Source: an uncultured Eubacteriales bacterium
GTDB taxonomy: Bacteria; Bacillota; Clostridia; Oscillospirales; Oscillospiraceae
NCBI GenBank assembly: GCA_900315595.1
Contig: OMZQ01000031.1
Span: forward strand, 1 to 64,000
DNA: 64,000 nt
Direction of reading: 5' to 3'
Made by a program: the position numbers and the translations under genes. Below, one piece after another: positions 56,005-64,000 of the stretch. The notes under the pieces were generated by a model. The model was not told the origin of the DNA. It saw nothing but the letters and a program-made list of their open reading frames with translations, and searched no databases. Each line of letters begins with the position of its first letter. The first letter of the stretch is position 1.

Positions 56005-56694
56005 TCAACCGATTCTGCCAAATTCTGCGGATGGGATCAGGGTCTCGAGGGCGTCCGGCGCAGGGCGGACGCGGGACCACGGCCCCTGCGGGGGCGGCGG
56101 AAGCTGGAAGCAGGCAAGCTTCCCGGTGCGCGGGTGACGGAACGCAAGGCGGAAGGACCAGAGGGCAATCTGCCCTTCCCCGTCGTCCGCGCCGTATTTC
56201 CGGTCGCCCAGAAGGGGGAAGCCCCGGCTGGAAAACTGGACGCGGATCTGATGCGTCCGGCCCGTATGCAGGCGGATCCGAACCAGGGAGCAGCCGTCTG
56301 CGCGGGCAAGGGTCTCGTAATCAAGGCTGGCGGGCCGGGCGTTCGGGCCGGGCTCCGTGACGACGACGGTCCTGCGGCGCTCCCGGTCCCGGGCAAGCAG
56401 GTCCTCCAGATGCCCGCGGTCCGGCGTTTCGCCGTGGACGACGGCAAGGTATTCCTTCTCAAACGTGCCCGCCCGGATCTGGGCGGAGAGGTCCGAGGCC
56501 GCGCGGGCCGTCCGCGCCAGAACCATCAGACCGCCGACGACCTGATCGAGCCGGTGGACCGTGCGAAGATTCGCGTTCGGGTCCCCGAGGGCCGCGCGAA
56601 CCAGATCCGGCAGACCGCCGGGCTCATCGGTGGAGCGGATCCCCGCGGGCTTGACACAGACCAGAACGCGGTCGTCAAGATAGAGCAGATCCAT
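56005..56694 (-). CDS. RluA-family pseudouridine synthase
   Basis: The 229-residue protein is a pseudouridine synthase without an S4 domain. It has VLVCVKPAGIRSTDEPGG, the catalytic Asp motif TVHRLDQVVGGLMVLAR (residues about 45-61), EKEYLAVVHG, and RIRLHTGRTHQIRVQFSSRGFPLLGD. It isomerises uridine in rRNA or tRNA. Length without the S4 domain matches RluC/TruC-like short members. Its start lies 20 bp inside the end of the AGCS gene, with GGAGGCCTGAATTGT before it. Confidence 0.93.
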   Translation of the reverse strand: MDLLYLDDRVLVCVKPAGIRSTDEPGGLPDLVRAALGDPNANLRTVHRLDQVVGGLMVLARTARAASDLSAQIRAGTFEKEYLAVVHGETPDRGHLEDLLARDRERRRTVVVTEPGPNARPASLDYETLARADGCSLVRIRLHTGRTHQIRVQFSSRGFPLLGDRKYGADDGEGQIALWSFRLAFRHPRTGKLACFQLPPPPQGPWSRVRPAPDALETLIPSAEFGRIG

Positions 56695-58087
56695 ACAATT
56701 CAGGCCTCCGTTGGGTGGTATGAGTTGATTTCATTATATCACGCGCGTCAAGGGCGAGACGCGGACTGAGCAGAAGGATCGCCAGCAGATTCGGGATGGA
56801 CATCAGGCCGTTGCAGATATTCGCCGCCATCCAGACCGACCGGACCGGGAAAAACGGGGCAGCCGCAACGGCAAGGACGTAGAGGGTGAGGTAGACCCGC
56901 TCCGCGATCCGGCTCCCGCCGGTCAGAAAGGCCAGGCAGCGGACGGCGTAGTAGCTCCAGCCCACGACAGTCGTAAAGGCGAACAGGGCAAGACAGAGGA
57001 CGATCAGACCGCGCGAGACGGACGGCGGAAACGGAAGCCCGGCTGCAAAGGCGTCCTGTGCAGCCCGAACGCCGAGCCCGCCGCTTTCGGTGACGAGCAG
57101 CACCAGACCGGTCATCGTGCAGACGAGCAGGGTATCAAAGACAGAGGCCGTCATGGAGATCAGGCCCTGCTCCGACGCCCGGACGCCCTCCGCCCCGGCG
57201 GCTGCGATCGGCGCGGTCCCAAGCCCGGCTTCGTTGGAGAAGACGCCTCGGCTGACGCCGGCGCGGACGGTTCCGATCAGGCCGCCTGAAATCGCTGCGG
57301 ACGGACAGACCGCGCCGCGCAGGATCCCGCCCAGCACGGACGGAAGGGCTCCGGCTCTGGCGCAGAGGATCCAGAGACAGCAGGCCAGATAGAGACCGCC
57401 CATCACCGGAACCAGGACGGCGGAGAAGCGGCTGATCGCACGCAGGTCGCGGAAGACCAGGAGGGCCGTGCCGACGGTGAACAGGCAGCCAAGGACCAGG
57501 ACCGCAAGCGGGACCGTCCGGCCGAGGACGCGGATCACGCGGTGCGCGGGGACTGCACGCTCCAGCCAGACGGTGAAGCAGCTCATCACGGAGCCGACCT
57601 GGACGAAGGTGCCGACCCCGCACAGCCCCGCCGCCGCTCCAAGGGCGGCAAAGCAGACCGCAAGCGGACGCCAGCGCGCGCCGAGGCCGAGCAGGATATA
57701 GGTCGCCGGGCCGCCGGAATGGGTCCCGTCCGGGGCCGTGCGCCGGTAGCGGACCGCAAGGAAGCCCTCCGCATACTTGACCGCCATCCCGGTCACGGCG
57801 CTGACCTCCATCCAGAGGAGGGCGCCTGGGCCGCCGAGGGTCAGGGCGGTGGCGACGCCGACGATGTTTCCGGTGCCGATCGTGGAGGACAGGGCCGTAC
57901 AGAAGGCGCCGAAGGGCGTCACGCCGGAGCCGGAACGGGACCGCCCCAGCAGGCGCAGCGCCGTACCGAGACGGCGGATCGGCAGAAAGCGGAGCCGGAC
58001 CGTCAGCCAGCAGCCGGTTCCGAGGATCAGAAGCAGAAGCGGCCAGCCCCAGACCGCCCGCTCCAGATGCAGCAATGTCTGTTCCAT
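56675..58087 (-). CDS. AGCS-family sodium:alanine/glycine symporter
   Basis: The 470-residue protein has about ten helices and AGCS signatures: FGAFCTALSSTIGTGNIVGVATAL, GGPGALLWMEVSAVTGMAVKYAEGFLAVRYR, and GVFSNEAGLGTAPIAAAGA. It takes up alanine or glycine with Na+. The ATG follows GGAGG. It overlaps rluA-like gene downstream by 20 bp. Upstream is a 297-bp repeat element that separates it from murC. Confidence 0.94.
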   Translation of the reverse strand: MEQTLLHLERAVWGWPLLLLILGTGCWLTVRLRFLPIRRLGTALRLLGRSRSGSGVTPFGAFCTALSSTIGTGNIVGVATALTLGGPGALLWMEVSAVTGMAVKYAEGFLAVRYRRTAPDGTHSGGPATYILLGLGARWRPLAVCFAALGAAAGLCGVGTFVQVGSVMSCFTVWLERAVPAHRVIRVLGRTVPLAVLVLGCLFTVGTALLVFRDLRAISRFSAVLVPVMGGLYLACCLWILCARAGALPSVLGGILRGAVCPSAAISGGLIGTVRAGVSRGVFSNEAGLGTAPIAAAGAEGVRASEQGLISMTASVFDTLLVCTMTGLVLLVTESGGLGVRAAQDAFAAGLPFPPSVSRGLIVLCLALFAFTTVVGWSYYAVRCLAFLTGGSRIAERVYLTLYVLAVAAAPFFPVRSVWMAANICNGLMSIPNLLAILLLSPRLALDARDIMKSTHTTQRRPELYGSALS

Positions 58088-58172
58088 AGACGCCTCCGGG
58101 GTGGATTCTGTTCCATGTCTATGCGGCGAAAGCCGGTCTATGCCGGATCTTTACCCCTTTGTTTTGAAAAAA

Positions 58173-58469
58173 GTAACAGTTCAGCAGCCCAACGGAATGG
58201 GGTTTGCCGAGCGCAAAGCCTTCCCCCCAAGGGGGGAAGGTGGCATCCGGCGTCTCACGGAAGCCGGATGACGAATGAGGGGGCGGATCGATGACAGATT
58301 CGTAATTCCGACGGTCTGCTTGTCGGAAGGTCCCCCTCATCCGTCTCGCTGCGCTCGACACCTTCTCCCCAAAACCTTCTCCCCAAAGGGGCGAAGGCTC
58401 TGTCGGAGCCCTGGCAAGCTGGCCGCACCGCCGCTTCCGCCCTACGCAGGAGGGGGGCTGAACGGTTAC
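58173..58469. repeat. MITE-like element, family A (copy 2)
   Basis: The 297-bp element is bounded by GTAACAGTTCAGC (58173-58185) and GCTGAACGGTTAC (58457-58469), inverted repeats matching at 12 of 13 positions. Its left 190 bp are almost identical to 37270-37475. Its right part holds gaaggctctgtcggagccc, shared with the element at position 1, and cctacgcaggagg, shared with 6340-6372. Confidence 0.85.
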
Positions 58470-58510
58470 GAAATCTGAACGCAAGAATCCGCGCACAAGA
58501 AAAAAAACGC

Positions 58511-58539
58511 TTGCGTTTCCGGCTCCGGCATACTATAAT
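58511..58539 (+). promoter_or_regulatory. Promoter of murC
   Basis: TTGCGT (58511-58516), 17 bp, TATAAT (58534-58539), about 65 bp before the start codon. Confidence 0.65.
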
Positions 58540-58606
58540 ATAAAAGTTTAAAAGAATCATTGGAAGAGAGCCTGCGACAGGCTTCCCATAAAAGTGAGGC
58601 ATAATT

Positions 58607-59980
58607 ATGGTGCGCAACAGATCACAGAAAATCAAATCCTTTTTCCAGAAAGGCAAAAGGGTTCATCTGGTCGGCATCGGCGGCGTCTCGATGCGGCCCC
58701 TGGCGCTGGTGCTCCGGGATCGCGGGCTGGAGATCTCCGGCTCGGATATGAACGCCTCCGTCTCGACCGACGAGCTGATCGCGAAAGGCATCCGCGTCTT
58801 CATCGGCCACCGGGCGGAAAACATCGAGGGCGCGGACTGCATCATCCGCACCGCCGCGGCGCGGAACGACAATCCCGAGATCGCCGCCGCCCGCGCAAAG
58901 GGCATCCCCGTCTTTGAGCGGGCCGAGGCCTGGGGCGTGATCATGCAGGAATACCGGAATGCGATCTGCATTGCGGGTACGCACGGCAAGACCACGACGA
59001 CGGGCATGGTGACGCATATCTTCATGGAGGCGCAGCGGGACCCGACCGTGATGATCGGCGGCTATCTGCCTCTGCTCCATGCGGGTCACCGCGTCGGACA
59101 GGGCGATACGATCATCGCCGAGAGCTGCGAATACTGCAACTCCTTCCACAACTTCTTCCCCACCGTTGCGGTCATCAACAACATTGAGGAGGACCATCTG
59201 GACTTCTTCAAGGATCTGGCAGACATTCAAAAATCCTTCCGCCGCTTTGCAGAGCTGATCCCGTCCGACGGCGTGCGGATCGCCAACGGCGACGACGCCA
59301 ACACCCGCGAGGCGCTGGCAGGGCTGGAATACCGGACCTTCGGTCTCGGCACGCAGAACGACGTCCACCCGGAGAACGTCTCCGACGACTGGCGCAGCTT
59401 CGACGTGATCTGCGGCGGAGCATTCTACGCCCACGTGGATCTGCAGGTCTACGGCAGGTTCAACACGATCAACGCGCTCGGCGCCTGCGCCGTCGCATGG
59501 ACGATGGGCGTGGACGGCGAAACCGCGGCCCGCGGTCTGCACAGCTTCCGCGGCGCAGGGCGGCGCATGGAATTCAAGGGCACCTGCCGCGGCGCGGACG
59601 TGTACGACGACTACGCCCACCATCCCCACGAGGTCCGGGCCATGCTGGAGGCCGTCAAGACGATGGGCTACGACCGGATCGTGCTGGCCTTCCAGCCGCA
59701 CACCTACAGCCGGACCCGCGCCCTGTTCCGGGACTTCGTTGAGGTTCTGAAGCTCGCCGACCAGCTCGTGCTGGCGGAGATCTACGCGGCCCGCGAGCAG
59801 AACACCATCGGCATTCATTCCAGCGATCTCGCCGCCGAGATCCCCGGCTCGGTCTGCTTTGAGACCCTGCCCGAGGTGGCGGATTATCTCCGCTCCATCG
59901 CAAAGCCGGGCGACATCATCCTGACCGTCGGCGCAGGCGACATCTACAAGGCCGGCGAGGCGATCTGCGACCAGGCGTAA
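58607..59980 (+). CDS. murC: UDP-N-acetylmuramate--L-alanine ligase
   Basis: The 457-residue Mur ligase has the N-terminal Rossmann motif HLVGIGGVSMRPLALVLRD, the P-loop CIAGTHGKTTTTGMV (about residues 121-135), NIEEDHLDFF, and the C-terminal YDDYAHHPHEVRAML. MurC adds L-alanine to UDP-MurNAc in peptidoglycan precursor synthesis. Its Gly-Thr-His-Gly-Lys-Thr loop and DDYAHHP are diagnostic for MurC over MurD/E/F. It stands alone under its own promoter, not in a dcw cluster here, so it may be the sole copy or a paralogue. Confidence 0.95.
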   Translation: MVRNRSQKIKSFFQKGKRVHLVGIGGVSMRPLALVLRDRGLEISGSDMNASVSTDELIAKGIRVFIGHRAENIEGADCIIRTAAARNDNPEIAAARAKGIPVFERAEAWGVIMQEYRNAICIAGTHGKTTTTGMVTHIFMEAQRDPTVMIGGYLPLLHAGHRVGQGDTIIAESCEYCNSFHNFFPTVAVINNIEEDHLDFFKDLADIQKSFRRFAELIPSDGVRIANGDDANTREALAGLEYRTFGLGTQNDVHPENVSDDWRSFDVICGGAFYAHVDLQVYGRFNTINALGACAVAWTMGVDGETAARGLHSFRGAGRRMEFKGTCRGADVYDDYAHHPHEVRAMLEAVKTMGYDRIVLAFQPHTYSRTRALFRDFVEVLKLADQLVLAEIYAAREQNTIGIHSSDLAAEIPGSVCFETLPEVADYLRSIAKPGDIILTVGAGDIYKAGEAICDQA

Positions 59981-60030
59981 GCCCAGGCTCCTGTCATTCA
60001 TTTGTATTTTTAAGAAAAGAGGCATCTTTT

Positions 60031-61155
60031 ATGACGAAAATCGACATTTTTTCCGGCTTTCTCGGCGCGGGCAAGACGACCCTGATCAAGAAGCTGATCT
60101 CCGAGGCGTACAAGGGTGAAAACCTGGTGCTGATCGAAAACGAGTTCGGCGAGATCGGCATTGACGGCGGGTTCCTCAAGGACGCCGGCATCCAGATCAC
60201 GGAGATGAACTCCGGCTGCATCTGCTGCACCCTCGTCGGCGACTTCGGTACTGCGCTGAAGCAGGTCATTTCCCAGTACCACCCCGACCGCATTCTGATC
60301 GAGCCCTCCGGCGTCGGCAAGCTCTCCGACGTCATGGTCGCCGTGGAGAAGGCCGTCAAGGGCGAAGCCGAGCTCGGCGCGACCGTCGCCGTGGCTGACG
60401 CGACCAAGGTCAAGCTCTACATGAAGAACTTCGGTGAGTTCTACAACAACCAGATCGAGACTGCCGGCTGCATCGTGCTCAGCCGCACCCAGAGCGTGAA
60501 GGAAGAAAAGCTCAAGGCCGCCGTGGAGCTGATCCGCGCGCACAACGACCACGCCACGCTGGTCACGACCCCCTGGGACGAGCTGACCGGCGCACAGCTC
60601 AAGGAGGCCATGGAGTCCAACCCGACGCTGGACGACATGATGCAGGAGCTGATCGCCGCCCACGAGCAGGAGGAAGCCGAGCACGAGGCGGAGCATCATC
60701 ACCATCACGACGAGCACGAGCATCATCACGATCACGATGAGCACGAGCATGACCACGACGAGCACGACCACTCCCACTGTGACCACGAACACGGCTATTG
60801 CGAGCACGAGCATGACCACGACGAGCACGAGCATGACCACGACGAGCACGAGCATCACCATCATCACCATCACCACGCCGACGACGTGTTCACCTCCTGG
60901 GGCCGCGAAACGGCCAAGACCTTCACCGAGGATGAGATCCGCGAGGATCTCAAGGCGCTGGACAACGCGCTGGAATACGGCATCATCCTCCGCGCGAAGG
61001 GCATCGTGCCTGCGGCGGACGGACGCTGGATCCACTTTGACCACGTGCCCGGCGAGATCGACGTGCGTTACGGCGCGGCTGACGTGATCGGCAAGCTCTG
61101 CGTGATCGGCTCCAAGATCGACGAGGCTGCGATCGCCGAGCTGTTCGGCGTGTAA
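60031..61155 (+). CDS. CobW-type GTPase with a long histidine-rich tract
   Basis: The 374-residue protein is a G3E GTPase of the CobW/ZigA metallochaperone group. It has the P-loop FSGFLGAGKTTLIKKL (residues 7-22), IENEFGEIGIDGGFL, the metal motif SGCICC (CxCC, about 61-66), IEPSGVGK and VLSRTQS. Between the GTPase and C-terminal domains lies a His/Asp/Glu tract of about 70 residues (about 220-290) dominated by HEHDHDEH-like repeats. Such tracts store or bind zinc, nickel or cobalt. The C-terminal CobW domain (IVPAADGRWIHFDHVPGEIDV) follows. A related gene starts 12 bp downstream. Confidence 0.93.
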   Translation: MTKIDIFSGFLGAGKTTLIKKLISEAYKGENLVLIENEFGEIGIDGGFLKDAGIQITEMNSGCICCTLVGDFGTALKQVISQYHPDRILIEPSGVGKLSDVMVAVEKAVKGEAELGATVAVADATKVKLYMKNFGEFYNNQIETAGCIVLSRTQSVKEEKLKAAVELIRAHNDHATLVTTPWDELTGAQLKEAMESNPTLDDMMQELIAAHEQEEAEHEAEHHHHHDEHEHHHDHDEHEHDHDEHDHSHCDHEHGYCEHEHDHDEHEHDHDEHEHHHHHHHHADDVFTSWGRETAKTFTEDEIREDLKALDNALEYGIILRAKGIVPAADGRWIHFDHVPGEIDVRYGAADVIGKLCVIGSKIDEAAIAELFGV

Positions 61156-61167
61156 ACGGAGGAAGCC

Positions 61168-62103
61168 ATGCCCATTCCGGTCTATACCTTTACCGGCTTT
61201 CTGGATTCCGGTAAAACGAAATTCATCCAGGAGACCCTGGAGGACGAGCGCTTCAACTCCGGCGAACGCACGCTGCTTCTGATCTGCGAGGAGGGCGAGG
61301 AGGAGTACGATCCTTCGACCTACCCCCACAAGGCCGTGTATCCGGAGGTCATCGACCAGGAGACCGTCACCACCGAGGAGCTGGACGCCCTGCAGAAAAA
61401 GCATCACGCCCAGCGTGTGATCCTGGAGCTGAACGGGATGCAGATGATCGTCCCCTTCTACCAGAAAATGCCACGGGACTGGGAGCTGGCGCAGGAGGTC
61501 ATGTTTGCCGACGCGACCACGATCCTGGGCTACAACGCCAACATGCGCTCCCTCGTCGTGGACAAGCTCTCCGGTGCGGAGATGGTCGTCTACAACCGCA
61601 TGGAGAAGACCACCGACAAGATGCCCCTGCACAAGCTGGCGCGGGCGCTGAACCGCCGGATCGACATCGTCTACGACTACACCGACGGAACGACGGAATT
61701 TGACGACATCCCCGATCCCCTGCCCTTCGATCTGAACGCCCCGGTGGTGGAGATCCAGGACGACGACTACGCCCTGTTCTACCGCGACGTCACCGAGGAG
61801 CCGAAGAAATACGACGGCAAGATCATCCGCTTCAAGGGCCAGGTCGCCCGGCTCAAGAGCGACAAGCCCGGTATGTTTGCCCCGGGCCGCTTCGTGATGA
61901 CCTGCTGCGAGGCCGATATTCAGTTCATGGGTCTGCCCTGCAAGTGGGCGGACTGCCGCAAGCTGGAGATGCGCTCCTGGGTCACCGTTCAGGCCAAGGT
62001 CCAGGTCAAGCACCATCCCCTGTTCAAGGGCGTCGGCCCGATCCTGAACGCCATCGACGTCACCCCCGCCTCCGCTCCGAAGCAGGAGGTCGCAACCTTC
62101 TGA
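61168..62103 (+). CDS. CobW-like GTPase paralogue with TIGR03943-like C-terminus
   Basis: The 311-residue protein begins with a P-loop (FTGFLDSGKTKFIQE, residues 7-21) like its neighbour but lacks the CxCC motif. DEL-type metal residues are replaced by EEGEEEYD. The C-terminal third (from about residue 200, KKYDGKIIRFKGQVARLKSDKPGMFAPGRFVMTC) resembles the beta-rich C-terminal domain of TIGR03943/DUF1980 proteins paired with permeases. It is translationally close to the His-rich GTPase (GGAGGAAGCC site) and probably works with it in metal handling. The family assignment of the C-terminus is moderate. Confidence 0.85.
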   Translation: MPIPVYTFTGFLDSGKTKFIQETLEDERFNSGERTLLLICEEGEEEYDPSTYPHKAVYPEVIDQETVTTEELDALQKKHHAQRVILELNGMQMIVPFYQKMPRDWELAQEVMFADATTILGYNANMRSLVVDKLSGAEMVVYNRMEKTTDKMPLHKLARALNRRIDIVYDYTDGTTEFDDIPDPLPFDLNAPVVEIQDDDYALFYRDVTEEPKKYDGKIIRFKGQVARLKSDKPGMFAPGRFVMTCCEADIQFMGLPCKWADCRKLEMRSWVTVQAKVQVKHHPLFKGVGPILNAIDVTPASAPKQEVATF

Positions 62104-62105
62104 GA

Positions 62106-62145
62106 AAAATCAGCGCGCCGGACTCCGCTCCGGCGCGCTGATTTT
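62106..62145 (+). terminator. Terminator of the CobW-like pair
   Basis: AAAATCAGCGCGCCGG and CCGGCGCGCTGATTTT form a 16-bp perfect stem with an 8-nt loop ending in T residues. Confidence 0.9.
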
Positions 62146-62177
62146 CGGTTTGCCCGCGAGAAAAAGCCCGGAAGGGC

Positions 62178-62206
62178 TTGTTTCCTGGCCGGCTTTGTGC
62201 TAAAAT
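62178..62206 (+). promoter_or_regulatory. Promoter of the MalY/PatB-type gene
   Basis: TTGTTT (62178-62183), 17 bp, TAAAAT (62201-62206), about 58 bp before the ATG. Confidence 0.5.
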
Positions 62207-62263
62207 ATCTTTAACTACGATCCGGTCAACGACCCGGCAAATACAGAAAGGCAGGTTCCAGAT

Positions 62264-63433
62264 ATGGAATACCACTACAATTTTGACCATCCGGCCTCCC
62301 GCCTGGGGACCGATTCCTTCAAATGGGACGTCAAGGAAAACGAGCTGCCGATGTGGGTGGCGGACATGGACTTTGAGGCGCCGCCGGAAATCCTGGACGC
62401 CCTTCGCGCCCGTCTGGACCACGGCATCTTCGGCTATCCCAAGCTCACCGACGACTGGTATCAGAGCTATATCGACTGGTGGAAAAACCGCCACGGTCTG
62501 ACCATCGAGAAGGACTGGCTTCTGTTTTCGGGCGGCATCGTGGGAACCGTTGCCTCCCTGATCCGGCGGCTGACCGCCCCCGGCGAGAACGTCCTGCTGA
62601 TGACCCCGGCCTACAACGCGTTCTTATATATCATCGCGGAGAACGGACGCCATATCGCGGAAAACCGGCTGATCTATGACGGGAACGACTATTCCATCGA
62701 CTGGGAGGATCTGGACAAGAAGCTGGCCGATCCGAACACGAATCTCTTCCTGCTCTGCAACCCCCACAACCCCATCGGACGGATCTGGGACCGCGAGACG
62801 CTCTCGCGGATCGGCGCGATGTGCAAGCGGCACAGTGTGATCGTCATTTCCGACGAGATCCACTGCGACCTGACCGAGCCGGGCAAGCGCTACGTGCCCT
62901 TCGCCACGGTGGACGAGACCTGCCGGGAAATCAGTCTGACCTGTCTGGCTCCGACCAAGGCCTTCAATCTGGCCGGCATCCACACCTCCGCGTCCTTCTC
63001 GTCCAACCCCGTTCTGCGGGCGAAGGCGGCGTCCGCCTTCTCTCTGGACGGGATCTCCTCCCCGAACGTCTTCTCCGTGCCCGCCACGGTGGCGGCCTTT
63101 ACGAAGGGCGAGCGCTGGCTGGACGAGGCCTGCGCCTACATCTGGGAGAATCGCCGGATGATCCTCGACTTCCTGGCCAAGGAGCTGCCGATGATCCACT
63201 TCGTTCCCGGCGAGGCCACCTATCTGCTGTGGGTGGACGTCTCTGCGGTCACGGACAACGTAGAGGATTTCTGCAAACGCCTGCGCGCAGAGACCGGTCT
63301 GTTCGTGACCCCGGGCACGGCCTACGGCAAGCCCACGGGCGAGGGCTTCTTCCGTTGGAATCTCGCCTGCCCGCACGCTTACGTGCAGGACGCGCTGGGT
63401 CGGCTGAAGCAATTCGTGACCGCACATTCCTGA
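62264..63433 (+). CDS. MalY/PatB-type PLP C-S lyase or aminotransferase
   Basis: The 389-residue protein shows the MalY/PatB hallmarks: KWDVKENELPMWVADMDFEAP at the N-terminus, LLCNPHNPIGRIW, VISDEIHCDLTEPGK (Asp contacting PLP), and the lysine-bearing APTKAFNLAGIHTSA. These enzymes cleave cystathionine or cysteine to pyruvate, ammonia and a thiol, or act as aminotransferases. It could supply sulfide and pyruvate from cysteine. ATG 62264 follows AAAGGCAGG. It is probably the first gene of a unit with the ATPase that follows. Confidence 0.93.
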   Translation: MEYHYNFDHPASRLGTDSFKWDVKENELPMWVADMDFEAPPEILDALRARLDHGIFGYPKLTDDWYQSYIDWWKNRHGLTIEKDWLLFSGGIVGTVASLIRRLTAPGENVLLMTPAYNAFLYIIAENGRHIAENRLIYDGNDYSIDWEDLDKKLADPNTNLFLLCNPHNPIGRIWDRETLSRIGAMCKRHSVIVISDEIHCDLTEPGKRYVPFATVDETCREISLTCLAPTKAFNLAGIHTSASFSSNPVLRAKAASAFSLDGISSPNVFSVPATVAAFTKGERWLDEACAYIWENRRMILDFLAKELPMIHFVPGEATYLLWVDVSAVTDNVEDFCKRLRAETGLFVTPGTAYGKPTGEGFFRWNLACPHAYVQDALGRLKQFVTAHS

Positions 63434-63468
63434 TCCATCTCTGATTCCATCAGTTAGGAGGAGCAACC

Positions 63469-64000
63469 ATGCTGAATGAGGACGGAAAACTGCTGATTGG
63501 CGTGGGTGAAACGCCGGTCTGTCTTCTGCCCCGGATGGCGAACCGGCACGGGCTGATTTCCGGCGCGACCGGAACCGGCAAAACGATCACGCTCAAGGTG
63601 ATGGCGGAATCCTTTTCCGCCCTGGGCGTTCCGGTCTTTCTGGCGGACGTCAAGGGCGATCTGGCGGGCTGCTGCCGGACCGGCGAACGGACCGAGGCCA
63701 TCGACCGGCGGCTGACCGCGATGGGTCTCGACCCCGAGTCCTTCCGCTATCAGCCCTTCCCGGTCCGGTTCTGGGACGTCTACGGAGAGATGGGCCATCC
63801 CGTGCGCACGACCGTCAGCGAGATGGGCGCGCCCCTGCTCTCCCGTCTGCTCGATCTGACCGCCGTGCAGGAGGGCGTGCTGACCATCGTATTCCGCGTT
63901 GCGGATGAAAAGGGCTGGCTGCTCTCCGATCTCAAGGATCTGCGGGCGATGGTCAACTACGTGGCGGAGCACGCCGATGAATACCGCAGCGAATACGGCA
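63469..64000 (+). CDS. HerA-like (DUF853) ATPase, 3' end outside the window
   Basis: Only the first 177 codons are present. They show the HerA/YjgR-type ATPase start: LISGATGTGKTITLKVMAE (Walker A at residues about 29-38), VPVFLADVKGDLAG (Walker B-like), and the DUF853 stretch FPVRFWDVYGEMGHPVRTTVSEMGAPLLSRLLDL. Members form hexameric DNA- or protein-translocating ATPases; YjgR's role is unknown. AGGAGGAGC precedes the ATG. It follows the PatB-like gene by 35 bp on the same strand. Confidence 0.9.
   Translation, partial: MLNEDGKLLIGVGETPVCLLPRMANRHGLISGATGTGKTITLKVMAESFSALGVPVFLADVKGDLAGCCRTGERTEAIDRRLTAMGLDPESFRYQPFPVRFWDVYGEMGHPVRTTVSEMGAPLLSRLLDLTAVQEGVLTIVFRVADEKGWLLSDLKDLRAMVNYVAEHADEYRSEYG

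Noticed and set aside
60737-61087. Thr/Ser-rich frame inside the CobW gene
   Set aside because: It is the shifted reading of the histidine tract and has no start site or conservation clue.

Overview
The window is GC-rich (roughly 60%), densely packed chromosomal DNA. It most resembles an anaerobic gut-type Clostridia genome of the Oscillospirales (Oscillospiraceae-like) kind. The basis is the gene content: butyrate kinase and phosphotransbutyrylase, indolepyruvate:ferredoxin oxidoreductase, a T-box leader on cysS, HPr kinase, a zinc-type L28, DivIVA, paired serpin lipoproteins, DUF6483 and DUF3793 proteins, and interspersed GC-rich palindromic repeats. No taxonomic marker was compared, so the order-level placement is an inference. 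There is no rRNA, CRISPR array, complete prophage or transposase.

Layout. 1-4.8 kb: end of a repeat element, two small hypothetical genes, a minus-strand pair of secreted serpin lipoproteins and a divergent MutT-type Nudix gene. 4.9-6.6 kb: tRNA-Pro(GGG) whose 3' end and terminator are tandemly duplicated, next to an AT-richer patch with two small genes. 6.6-12.4 kb: an LD-carboxypeptidase and a 1551-residue secreted papain-like protease with a repeated tail. 12.6-19.3 kb: a five-gene catabolic operon (iorA-iorB-ptb-buk-aminotransferase) with a divergent LysR regulator and a clear operator-like inverted repeat. 19.3-28.4 kb: NAD synthetase, oligoendopeptidase F, an SPFH/zinc-ribbon protein, a sigma factor with a long C-terminal domain, a MATE exporter, an esterase-like hydrolase and a DivIVA-domain protein. 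28.7-34.5 kb: CbiMQO-type Co/Ni ECF transporter, flotillin and a Gfo/Idh/MocA oxidoreductase. 34.6-38.6 kb: secDF, rpmB, hprK. 38.6-41.4 kb: PadR regulator, a predicted small RNA, a flavodoxin/DUF3793 operon under DtxR-like operators, and a ZIP metal transporter. 41.5-47.7 kb: an attenuator-controlled RsgA-like GTPase and serine hydrolase, then a heterodimeric ABC exporter. 47.7-53.3 kb: cysS with T-box, an EF-G/TetM-like GTPase fused to a YacP/Rae1-type NYN nuclease domain coupled to a YlmH-like S4 protein, and a CBS protein. 53.4-64 kb: M3-type peptidase lipoprotein, inositol monophosphatase, RluA-type pseudouridine synthase, AGCS symporter, murC, two CobW-like GTPases (one with a long His tract), a MalY/PatB-type lyase, and the start of a HerA-like ATPase.

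Four candidates look most worth following. (1) Between padR and the flavodoxin gene, a near-consensus minus-strand promoter overlapped by a TTAG-N6-CTAA operator leads, with no gene, into a Rho-independent terminator about 190 nt later. The predicted RNA is rich in anti-Shine-Dalgarno motifs, and the same promoter/operator module precedes the flavodoxin operon, so this looks like a metal-responsive small RNA. (2) A ribosomal-protection-like GTPase is fused to an A-site-nuclease-like domain and is translationally coupled to a YlmH/RqcP2-like protein, suggesting a ribosome-rescue module. (3) A nine-residue leader peptide with an Arg-Val-Arg motif is followed by a terminator ahead of an RsgA-like GTPase and a beta-lactamase-fold hydrolase. 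(4) The aminotransferase-Ior-Ptb-Buk operon reads as a complete ATP-yielding route from aromatic amino acids to aryl acids.
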